DNA of 64,000 nt from Enoplosus armatus (lineage: Eukaryota > Chordata > Actinopteri > Centrarchiformes > Enoplosidae). Numbering within the stretch: the stretch's first letter is position 1; the number at the start of each line of letters is the position of its first letter. Positions 24,901-36,500 of the stretch are shown here, piece after piece. The stretch is from assembly GCF_043641665.1 (NCBI RefSeq), contig NC_092188.1, positions 15,583,704-15,647,703 on the forward strand, read 5' to 3'. The position numbers were made by a program, and so were the translations under genes. The notes under the pieces are model-generated. The model was not told the origin of the DNA. It made no database searches and saw only the letters and a program-made list of their open reading frames with translations.

Positions 24901-26150
24901 GTTGTAGTCATTTACTGTTGTTACCGGCATATATTCATTCATTAATCCATCCATGCTTGCAGTAATGGACAGAATGAAATGTACTATTGACACCACTCAG
25001 ACTGATAAAGCTGAAAAAGATTTCATTTTTTATGCTTTGGGCTGGAATATAATGGTGGCTGAGAAGCTTGTCGTCACCAGGTTTCTGGCAGCATTCAGTG
25101 TATGAGATGTTTGTATTCCAGTAATTTATTTTGTTATCATTGTTTTATTATTAAGTCTTTTGCTATTTTCCCTCATCTTCTTCCTCAAAAGATGGAATTT
25201 TAATGTCTTTAACTCTTAGTCTTTGGTTTGATAACTTAACTGGCATAACTATTTGTACAAACCAACAGCAGTGAACACCTGAAAACCATCTGGGACAAGT
25301 CATATTCGGAGCCAAACAGTTATGAAGTATAGTGCAAATTTGGCAAAATGACTGGATGCTCTGCAGGAGAATGATGTAATTACAGGCACAGATTGTTGTT
25401 TGTAATAACTGTGTTGGAGCATTACAAACAATCTCAGAAGAGCTGCTTATTTCCTGACTGACATCATATTTTTCTTCAGTTTCATAGAAACGATCAAACT
25501 GAACATATAGAGTTCAGTTTGGGTCTCTTTTTTTATGCATACCACAGACTATTCATATACATGTTTCATGATGTGTTTTTAAGTGCCCCTTCATCCTGTG
25601 TGCTCTGCAGAATCACGTGTGATCAGAGTGTATTTGATCAGTGCTCTTCCAAAGGAAACCCAGACAAACATAGCTAAAATATCACTTCCTTTAGTCCAAA
25701 TATTGTTTTTTTCCCGCATCATTAAACATTGGCTTCCAGTCTTTAGGTATGTATCGCCACAGCACACTATTACTGGCTCACCCTACATGTGACATCTACT
25801 GAGAGGAATTTTAATCACTGTTGATCCGTTCGTGCTGCTGGACACAAAATGGAAATGTCAGCCTAATGGGCTATACAACCAGTGAGTTAAAGCATTGCAG
25901 ATGTTGCTGCAGGGATTGTTTGGAGACAGTTTGTGTTTGACGGGGAGTTCATCTCAGGCTCTGGTTGGGTTCAGGGAGAGTTGAAAGGTCCTGAAAAAAA
26001 TAATAAACGTTGGATTATTTAAATAACCAACATATAGAAATTGCAATATGTATGTATTGTATTTTGTATATTTTGTATTTTGTATTTCTTATTTTTATAT
26101 TTTGTACAAACTTTTAGTTCTAAATTATGCTACTTTCTACTCTTGAATGG
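21968..26150. other. Intergenic, no gene seen
   Basis: AT-rich sequence with short open frames only, none with family-like content. A slightly GC-richer patch occurs at 22380-22490. Confidence 0.55.
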
Positions 26151-26220
26151 GAGCACCGGTACTGTACAATTTCCCCCCGGGGATCAATAAAGTATTTCTG
26201 ATTCTGATTCTGATTCTGAT
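26150..26220 (+). repeat. LINE-like 3' tail with (TTCTGA)n
   Basis: Contains CCCCGGGGATCAATAAAGTA followed by about four and a half ATTCTG/TTCTGA units. Upstream (26050-26150) is TTTTGTATTTTG-rich DNA that may belong to the same element. No reverse-transcriptase frame remains, so this is a 5'-truncated insertion. Confidence 0.65.
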
Positions 26221-27019
26221 GGCCAAGTGAAATATCCAAATCACAGGAGGTGCAATTTTTTTCATAAAGGTAAAATGTGTCAAAATAATCGCAACATTAT
26301 TTTTTGAGGGAAGACGTGTGTGGTTTATATTGTCAAAATCTCTCTGCCATTCACTTTCTAGCAGGTCTTTCCCTTTTCTATTTCTCCCTCTAAGCCATCT
26401 CTTTACCTCACCATCTCCCATGCGCTTGTCGTTAGTTTACATTACGTCCTCCACAGATTCACAGATGAAATCGAGTGCTCTTCATAATTTCAATTTACTC
26501 GCCAAGTGGCAGTCAGGCGGTGGGTGCAACAGCTTGGGAGGCCACCGCAAATCTCTCACTCAGGGTTTATTTGCTGTATGCCACCGTACATGAGCTGAGA
26601 CACCAGGACAGAGGCAGATGTGTCTTTATGGTGGGTGGCGGTGGATGGACGCAATATGGAGCTTCCACTAATAAAACATGTACTATGGAAAAATCTCATG
26701 GATGTCAGAGGTTTTACGTTCTGTCAGAGCAGACAGAAAGACCTGGTGGCATCCTGTGTAGAAGAGGAGGCAGTGAGTGGGAATTAATTGTTAGAGAATC
26801 ATGAGAGAGTTTGTGGTTTGTGTTATTTTATAATTGAAACTGACCACTGTTGTTTTGTTGTTGTTAGTTTGCAGGATATCTTTAAACCATAGACACAAGT
26901 TTGTTTGTACAGATTTGGAGTCCAGAAATATCTAAAAGGATTTAGACAGTACATTTTTGAGTTTTTTTTCAATATTTTCTTGTGAAATACCTGCTGAAAA
27001 GAATGAAAAAAGTGTCATA

Positions 27020-27740
27020 TATATTAGAGTTAGACTCATAAATCGGCTAGTATTAAATCGGGTGATGTCAGCTCATTGCACATATTTGGGTATCTGTGTA
27101 TATTTTGGCCAAGAAGTGATATGAAATATTAAAAAGTTATGTGAGGTCATTTAGAAACAGTGTCTCTACAACACAGCCCGACCAATAACAGATTTTTTTA
27201 GGCTGAAACTGATACTGATATATTGAAGTTTAAAAAACCTTTTAACAATGTATCGGCTGATGTAGTAATTTTTAAACAAATATATAACAAAACGAAACAA
27301 TCTTGATGAAGACCACTCATATTTGTGTCTTTAAATAAATGCTTACAACATACTGAGCAGGACATTTTACACATTATTATTTACAAAGAAACACAAAACT
27401 ATGTAAAGGAGACACTGTTTCTAAATTACCTCAAGTCTAGTGTGGCATTTCTCTGCTGGTACTTCTTTTTACTTATCAGCCGACGTGTACTCCGATACCG
27501 GTATATCTGCAATTTAAGCTAATATTGGCTGTATAACAGGTTATCCACTAGAGTGCAAAGACAAGTTATTTTTCAATTGTAAAGCATCCTGCTCCAACTG
27601 AAAAACTTATTTAGGGGATTCTTATCAAAAATATTTGTTTTTGTTATCATGTAAATTGACAGATTTATCGTGAACAGATTTTTTGAAACACTCAAAAATG
27701 TTGGTATCAGTATCGGCCAGTCAGTATCATATATCTAATA
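27020..27740. repeat. Degenerate dispersed repeat(s) with ATCGG motifs
   Basis: Phrases such as ACAGCCCGACCAATAACAGA (about 27173), ATGTATCGGCTGATG, CCGATACCGGTATATC and GTATCAGTATCGGCCAG resemble a family common in fish genomes with CGACCGATATATCGG-like ends. Copies appear decayed and possibly nested. Class and exact borders are not established. Confidence 0.5.
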
Positions 27741-28100
27741 TATATGATTGTCCATAACTGTGCATTTTGATGATTCATATCCACATTCAGACGAAATGTA
27801 TGAACATTTTCTGTTGTTAAAATAACACATTTATGATTGTGTAGCCCTTGTGAAAGGCAGCCATCTCTGAGCATTGTTGCTTTGGAGATTGGTCTTCCCA
27901 GTTTAACCTCAGTGTGTATGAGATGACAATCAAAGCTCTACTTTCAACTGTCCAGTTTACCCATGACATTATATTATATTCTCTGTGGAAACATCCAACA
28001 AAGTCAAATATAGGAAGTATTCTTCACATACTTATTGGTTATTGGTACTAGTGGCCATAGGCAAACAAACGGCTTACAATCTCCCATTTATTGCCACTCA

Positions 28101-28166
28101 AGTTACTCTTAGCCTCTCTGACAGGACACCCAGCATGGTGTCCTGTCAGAGAGGCTAAGACGGACT
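28101..28166. repeat. Perfect 23-bp-arm hairpin
   Basis: Arms at 28108-28130 and 28137-28159 are exact reverse complements separated by the 6-base loop CAGCAT. A further A-U/G-C/G-U stretch pairs after a small internal loop (28101-28104 with 28163-28166), for a total stem near 29 bp. The flanks are otherwise unremarkable. Confidence 0.9.
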
Positions 28167-29828
28167 GTAGCAGTTCTGTAGCGGACTGCACAGTGATGTA
28201 TTCTGTTTCAACTTCTTCTTTGTTGAAGAACTGAACACATGGCTGCCACTTGGGGGAGATCTCATACAAAAACAAACTCAAATATTCAAATTTATGGCCA
28301 CGTTTTTATACGTATTATTTTTAGTAGTGCACAGCGAGCACCAAAAACAGAACAAACCCAGGGAGGTCCGACAGGAAAGATGAAACACAAACATTTCATC
28401 CTGGAAGGAGGATCAGATCCCAGCTTGAACATAGTCTGATGTATATATATAGATTAACAAATATCACTGAATTTAGCTTGGCCTGTAAATTGGTTCATAC
28501 AAGGCATTTATAGAATAACTTTCCGACAAAAGTCATATTTAAAGGTTTGCTGCTAATTTTGCTAATTTTTGCCAATTGTTTCAAATCTATTTGGTGCTTT
28601 TTTGACTTAGCTGTCATTTCCAATTTTAGCATAAAAACATTGTTTTTGTTATCAGGAGGTTTGAGTCATTGGCTGTGTCACATTTTCACTGCTAGCAAGG
28701 TCCACTGCTGCAGCCTGTTTGTTTGTTGCAGTGGATGTAAATTGACAGCGTTTGTCAACCACATGAGAAGGTCCAATTTGTATAGAAAGTGACGCAAGTT
28801 AAGAGACTTGCGTCACACTTTTAACACAATTAAACACCATGACCACGCATTTTGCATTATTTACCCAACACCATTTAAAATGCAGGTCCCTTTTTGTGCA
28901 GTTTACATGTTGCAGGTGTCGAAGTGTTGTGTGACGTACATGAACTTCATGATTGTTAGTGTTAAAAAGGAATTGTTAGCACCCTTAGCCCTCACTCTCC
29001 ATTTAGTTGTTGCTTCTTTCTTGGATCAGAGTGTAGAATTGTTCCTTATGCAAGATTTGGCTTCTCATTTACCAAAAATATGATCAGTTATCAGAATAAA
29101 AAAAAAAAAAAGTAATATTGTACATATTTAACTTCATTTACTGTTTGCTGCTACAAAACATTTGAAATATGCTGTATAGTATAGTTTAGTCTCTCATTTT
29201 ATCAGACAGAAATCCATTAACAGCTGCCTCAAATCAGATCCATTATAATCCACAGCAAGAAAAGTGAATTCAAGGCAATTAAAAATAAAGATTAAAGATC
29301 TCTTGAAATTTCTCAAATAACATTCAAGAGTAGCACTTTTCTATGTCACTTTCATGTCTGTATGTTATTTTTACTTGATTTAGGATAAAAGATAATTGAA
29401 ATTGCTTCTGTTCTTGAGTTCTTGTGCCAAAACATATATTTTTCATCTGACTGACCTTCAGTTGTAAAGGTCGTTGAGGTGCTCAGCTGAAACCATGGAA
29501 ACCAGTGACCTGGCAGATCCATACATCGTGAATTATGTTGTTTACAATTCAGCTTACTGGTCCCGTGAACTGCATTTAGCTCTGGCGTTTTGGGAATGGG
29601 AATGTTAGGTTTCACCTAGGAGAGGCGCAGAAACGCAACCTTAAAGAAGGCCAGAGGGAAACTTTTAAGGGTTACAATTTACAGCACCTTTCTTATTTGT
29701 TGTTTACTTAGTGAGAATGCTGGTGAGCCAGAGAAGAAAAGGAGAGGAAGAAAGAAAAGGTACTGGGGGTCAGTCGCCTGTCCCTGTGAGGAGCCTGCTG
29801 CCATGGCCTTTATAAATTTAACTACTCA
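28167..29828. other. Intergenic, no gene seen
   Basis: AT-rich, with a poly-A run at 29098-29112 and no supported coding sequence. Confidence 0.5.
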
Positions 29829-30101
29829 TTATTCTAAACTGAGCGCAGACAAGCACATACCAGCTTCATGCAGCAAGCCGGCTGTTCTCTCATAATGGCG
29901 AAAGATGTACTTGAAGTAATGGCTGTGCCTGGTCAACAAATGACATATGGTAGCATACATGTTTTCTGCTTTAGGATGAGTAGCAAAATGGTACAAAACA
30001 GTTAAAACATAGAACATTTTGTGTCCATCAGCCATCCTGTTTCTAGTTAGCACTAATGAGTTATAGTACCACCTTCTGGGGATGGGAGTGAACCAACCCA
30101 C
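29829..30101 (-). other. Unassigned 90-codon open frame
   Basis: Minus-strand frame with protein-like composition (YHFATHPKAENMYATICHLL, then SHYFKYIFRHYERTAGLLHE) and a possible GTATGT donor following the HEAG codons. I do not recognise a family. It may be an exon of an unknown gene, part of a transposon, or chance; no partner exons were found. Confidence 0.2.
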
Positions 30102-30496
30102 TCTGAGTGTAAAGGTGAAAGCAGCAATGTTTTAATTACAGCTATGAGCACGTTCCACAAGTTCCACAACAAGACTTTCTTAATTCCAGAGTACCACAGT
30201 TGATTCTCCTTTATTTATTTAATACTTTTTTTCTGAGTAGAAAGTGCAAGAAAAGTAAAGTTTAAATAGTTCTTCTGGATTTTATTGGAATATTTTCAGA
30301 AGTAGAGAAAGATGGTCCACTCCATGTAAGTGTTTTTGTTTGTTTTATTCTCATTTTACTTCATATAATAGTCATTATAATCAAACATTTTTATTTAAGC
30401 TCTGCAACTGCTTCAGCCTGACCACTAGAGGGCAGCATTACACAATGTGAACATTCAATTATGCTCTGTTTGGAAGGGAGGGGTTTTTGCTGTCTT

Positions 30497-30639
<143 letters not shown>

Positions 30640-32937
30640 TAGTTTAACAGATGCACCCTTAATATTAAAAGCGCCTCCAGCAAACACACCAATATTAGAT
30701 CAACAGGTGTTGCCTTAATATTGCTCCAGCATGTATTGTCTGTTCAGGTGAGGTGTTGATTATTGATATATTCAGTGTCCCTTTATTATACCAACATGTT
30801 CAGTGTAATAAATAAAATGTGTCGTCCATTGATATTTCAAGGTCCTGAGTAAAAGACAATTCATACTCACATTCATCAGTATCACAGGTAGCACAACTTC
30901 ATAAATTAAAGGTTATATACTGATGTGCATATGATGTGCATTTAGTCCTTTACAAAAGGTACTACACAGCGTGCCCTTAGATCACACACTGGAGATATAA
31001 AGCCCCAGGTGAAGTTCTTGAAGTTAATGTGACAACAATGGAGCACCACTAAATAAGTCATTACTTAAGAATTTAGTCCCACCTAACTGCTTAATAACCT
31101 GTTTAGGAGCTCGGAGCAATGCTGGTTCAGGGCTGTTTGACCATGAAGCTGCTGTTCAATAAGGACCCAACACTACTGAATAAATAGAAACAAGTTTGTT
31201 GACTGGAAATGATTTAAACAGGAAAAAAACACGGATGGCTAAAAAGTTTTTTTAGTACATGCAATATTATAATATAAAGGAAAAATGCATTATTAGAGGC
31301 GGCTTTCCGTTCATTTCAAACACAATTGGCTAGAAAGACTCCAAGGCCAGGCTTCCTGTTTAAGGCTTAAGATATCATCCGTGTTGTCGGTGGGCCGACA
31401 ATCGTAACAACAGATACGAGGAAATTCAAGTAACATAGTCCAGATTCTGTGTGATGCACTGTTATTCATCTAACGTGGAGCTCAATTCAACAGGAAATGT
31501 TTGTCCAAAGAGAACACTTTCAGGGAAAGCAACTCGTCTCACTTTTTCCACTTAGATAATAAAAATATGTTTTTTTTGTTGCAATTGAAACTAAATATAT
31601 TATTGACTCTGCTTTCATTAGAGTGCTTCCAGTTTGATGATGGGAATCATCATGGCATTTTATTGAAATTCCCTGAAATTGCACAACTACCCACAAACAT
31701 CCGGTGTAAATGAGGCCTGTGATCCAGTGGGGAGTAGAGCTTTCAGCCAAAATGGGAAACTGTTTGTTTTTCAGCAGCTGTGTGGCGGCTGCTCTGCCCA
31801 CACAGATACACACAATCATAAGCCCTTCGCTGGACAGCGCAGCACACACATGCAAACACTCACACAAGTGTACCTATTTACTGTATATAAACACACTGTG
31901 TAAAGTATCTCTTTTATGTTTGTAATTGTGCCTCTCTGTTTAATGAACACACACACACATCGCGACAATATCAAACCTCACACTACAGCTTTGTGGGGAC
32001 TCAAAGGGCAATCAGGCGGTCTGAGGCAGAGTAAAGCTTTTAGGTTTGCACCATTAGCTCCCTTTTAGTGGTCAGAAGGGTTTCCATCTACTTAACCCTG
32101 ATTGTTTTCATTCTCTGGCTTTGACTTAACAAACAAAGACTCGCCCTGTCAGCTTGTTGCTTCTCACAGGTGAAGAGTCACAGTGACCTGCGTCACAGTG
32201 TGTCGGTGGAAATGGAACTGTTCCGTTCAAATGTTCAGGCCTGAGTTAATATTGGTTAACACTTTTCAGAATATGACCAGGAGCATTGTTTAAAGTTACA
32301 TTCTTTGATTAATCTGTGGTCATGTTCAGTCAGCAAAATCACATTATATTATATTGTAGGTCCTCACCGCTGCTGACTCATCAGTCTCTTGAAAAATGTT
32401 CGGCATAATTGTGTTTGAAGTGAACACTTAATGAGTCATTGCATGAAGAATGTGAAATCTGAGGAGCAAATCCATTGTAATTCATTCCTTGCATTCAACA
32501 GAACAACATGTAGAGTACAGCGTGATGAAAATGAGTGAATGGAGGCTTTTTTTTTGCAAAAAAGCACTCAAAAGGCTATTAATGACTCATCAATGCAGGC
32601 TACACAGCTTTTAGTTTGAATTATTTACATAATTATTCCAAATCTCCACAGCATTTCTGCTCTATGGTAATATAGTAAATAGTAAATACCAGATAACGCA
32701 ACAGCTCATTGCAACTTGCACTGTGTGACTAGTAGTTTATAATGAAGGTTTATTTGAAAGATTTACAATTGATTTGTAATATAAAATGAACATTTTAGTG
32801 TACAGTACTAATACTTCTGTTATACGTATATTTCTATTTTATCATCAGATTAAAATGTTACTTCTCGTAAGTAAGTTACAAAAGTAAATTAATGTCATAT
32901 ATGTAAGTTTAACTTTGACTAATACGTTTATATAGGG

Positions 32938-32938
<1 letters not shown>

Positions 32939-32984
<46 letters not shown>
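32939..32984. repeat. (TA)n microsatellite
   Basis: About 23 TA units between the scgn 3' end and the ccn3 side of the intergenic region; self-complementary and prone to cruciform formation. Confidence 0.95.
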
Positions 32985-32988
<4 letters not shown>

Positions 32989-33063
32989 TTTAAAAGAGCT
33001 ATTTCATTACATTACAGTAGCAAAAAAAGAGACAAGGAACAATCAATATGATCTTTACGTCGT

Positions 33064-33069
33064 TTTATT
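33064..33069 (-). other. Poly(A) signal of scgn (candidate)
   Basis: The minus strand reads AATAAA here, about 460 bases after the scgn stop codon, giving a plausible short 3'UTR. It is the best-placed canonical hexamer before the (TA)n tract. Confidence 0.5.
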
Positions 33070-33527
33070 TCCTCAACAGCGCTGTATATTACAACAACAT
33101 GCTGGACTTCAGCCTTCTTTGGCAGAGAAACATGCACATGGCCAGACGTCAGTAATGGCCGACATACTCCAGCACCAAACTAAAAGAAGACCACTTTATA
33201 TTACAATGAAAAACATTCTATGTTTTCAAAAGCTACGCTAACATGTCCACAGACTAACAGACTGATTAATTACACATCTTACAGCAGAGTCATTTCTGCC
33301 AGAAAACATCTCATTCTTTTCTTTTGGCGAACAACATGCACAGAAACACTGTCATTTCATTTCATTTTGCTTTTAATCACACAGTATCAAATTATGTTTC
33401 TATCATATTCAGGATCAAATAACTCTGTATTAATATTGACCTTAAATAACCCAGTAATGATCTGCATCAAAACACAATATTGTACCATATTGACTTTACA
33501 ACAAATACAGATTCAGCATTTCTCTAA

Positions 33528-36500
33528 CTAAGCTTTAGGTTTGACTCCCAGACACAGAGCTAGCTCATTTCTCTGGATCTTTCCGTCCTTGTTGACGTCA
33601 CAGTGACGCAGCAGGACGACTCGAAGCTTGTCCAGCTCAGGGCTCGTGATGTTGGGCTGCGGAGGAGAGAGAGGAGGGGAGAGTGGAAAATGTTTGTAAG
33701 CAGCACAAACGCTTTTTAGCCTTTAATAAAGTTGTTTCTGTCAGCTCGTTTGTGGAGGAGAAGTCATTTCTTTGAGTTGGCAGACACACTTGTTAGCTCA
33801 AAACCTTTTCCACTTAAAAATCAACCTTTTAATTAATAATGAAAATAATTTTCAACAACATGAATTCAGTTTGATCTTGAAATTGTGTGCACAGCAGATC
33901 TTTCTGTCTTTCTTGCAGCAGATTTTTCTGTAACAAATATTTAGAGTTGACATAGTTGCATTGAGTGTTGTAGGGCTGCAACTAACAATTATTTTCATTA
34001 TTGATTCATTTGTGGATAATGTCCTCAATTAATCAACAATTGTTTTTTCTCTAAAATGTCTGAAACAATCGCCATTATGATTTCCCAGAATAGCATATTT
34101 AAAATTCATTTCACTTTAACATATTATTGCAGCGTGGTTTCTCATCCTCTGAGTTGGCCATAAAATTCAACACTGGTAAGGTGTCAATTTTCTATCATTT
34201 CTATTGTTGATGATTTCAGCAGGTACTCAGAAAGTATTGGGGTTCGATACCGAGCCTACGTGTGCAGGAAATGGAGAGGGAATAATCAGCAGGATTTGGT
34301 ACATATATAGATATACATGTCCATTACAAATGAACATTTTTGGTAAACAACACTCAATAACGTTGTCAGCAAGCATGTTCACAAAAAACAGCAGCACAGC
34401 GTCTTACCCTGACCAACCCCATCATGTCTTTGACAAAGCCGTCCACCTCAGGACCCTCCAGCGCTCCTGTCTTACTCTGAACAGGAAGGACAGAGACAGA
34501 AAAAGAGAGAAAGGAAAAAAAGAAAGACAGAAAGAAGGAGTGCAGATTACTTCATCTAATTTACATCCCACTCACATTATTCAGTCATTCACTAGTCTTC
34601 CTTTTCTGGGCGTATTCCTTTAGGTTCATTGGTGGAGCTGGAACACATCCCAGCATGCATTGGGGATGTCCATAGTAAGCACCCTGTGCACAAGTACACA
34701 AGTGCTCCTAGACAGTGCCACACACTACAAGAAAAATATGATGCTTCTGTTCCTCCTTCTCACTGCAGTTATGCAAAACCTTGAGCTTGAAAGCAGCTTG
34801 AAATGAGATACTAGTCTCTTGCAGCGACACCAAGGCTCAAAAATCTCTGACTATCAGCGTATTTTCACTTTCTCCAGGACTAAGAGATGTTGTGTGAAAG
34901 CCTGCTGCTAACTTAAAACAGCTTTTGCAGAATTTAAGGTGCCACTTGCTGTGCTGCTAATTTAAGCGCTTAAAAATGCAGCCATGGTGTGAAACATGTC
35001 ACTGACAGGCTAGTGCACAGACTCTGTTATCACTATAGATCCCAATGTTTCAATAGTGTTGATTCTCCAGTCAACACTTTAAAGTTTGTTCAAATTACGT
35101 GCATATTACTTAAAAAAATTCAACTACACACGGTTAACTATAATGGTACTTGTCCTGTGGAGAACTACCTTATACCCCAAGTAATAGTTTGAGAGACCAG
35201 AGTTGACTGACAGCTGACGGCGACCACAGGACACTTCTCAGAAAGCTTCTCTGAACACAAGGCAAAATGAAAAGGTTCCAAACTTATCAGTGACTCCTGA
35301 CTCCTATCTGGAGCTGCACAGTGCATGAGTCTGGCAGAGTTAACTCATTTTCAAAGAGAGTGACTTGACAACATAATGGGTGCTTTGTTCTATTATGTTT
35401 CATTACAGAGGTACCGGAGCTAATAACATTCACTGTTGCTGGGCCAAGTCCTCTGCTGCACACCGCCACGCATTATGCAAATTTGAGAGCACTATTAATT
35501 GGGAATGGAAAACGGTTAGTGGCGGCGATACCTGCCTCGACTGGAAAGCTGCCATCACTGTTATATAAAATATAAAATATAAAGAGGAGTGCTGTCCTTT
35601 GGTAAGACATTTTAAAAAACAAATGGCAAAGAGTCTTTTGAAGCAATGCCACATGCCACAATCTGATAGAGACACAACACTTTCCAGTACAACCACAGGC
35701 AGTATTACCTGTAATACACTTAGCCATTGGGCAGCTCTGTTGCCTGCTTTTCCATGAGTGCCTCTACAGGAAGATATTGAGGGTGATTGTTCGCTGTCCT
35801 CCTCCTCAACATAGAATTTACTACAGGCTAGCTAACGATTCAAACCTGCAACCTTTTGTTAAGATGCCTGCTGTGGTAATTGTCACACTGCTTTTATCAT
35901 CCATATTGCTGAAAAAGCACAACTAAGCACTGTAAAATATACATAAAAAAAATATATAATAGACTCTAGACTCTCATTTTCTGCAGGACATGCCAGTAAT
36001 TAGCTTTGATATGATGAAATTAAGGTTTAGCATTCATCATGCGTCCCACCCGGTGCATTACTGTACTTACAACATCGTAATGGTCAAAGATCTTGTCAAA
36101 GTCTCTCTTTCTCTCCTCTTTACTGCAGGCCTTGGAAAAAGAAGACAGGAGTCATTAAAAACATGAGAATATGGGAGAGAGAGAGAGAGAGAGAGATTAG
36201 GTCAAAATAAATAGAAGATTACTTATTAAAATGTTGCAACATGGTTTACCCTCCCGTTTTCATCTGCCAAGTGTTATAAAGAACAAGATGAAAACTACAC
36301 TTACATCCATCTGGAATTGGAGCAGGAAATTCTCATCTAAAGCCAAGATCCTAATTGAGAAAGAAATATTAGAGCATTTGAGTCAAAGAGAAATGTTTTG
36401 ATACAGTATAACACTTTAAATGAATGGGGGAAATGAATGTACAGCCATGTTTTCATGTATATTTCTTTAAAAACCATCACAGGTTTATGCTTTCTTTTTT

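Noticed and set aside
25962..25992. Third copy of the ccn3-flanking repeat (GGTTCAGGGAGAGTTGAAAG)
   Set aside because: The similarity covers about 20 bases only and could be chance; nothing extends on either side.
34234..34256. GGGGTTCGATACCGAGCC resembling a tRNA B-box
   Set aside because: No A-box or cloverleaf arms at the needed distance, so neither a tRNA gene nor a clear SINE head can be supported.
35820..35875. Reverse-strand AAGGTTGCAGGTTTGAATCG, like a SINE B-box
   Set aside because: Only this phrase is recognisable; no A-box, body or tail could be delimited, so it is not listed as a SINE.
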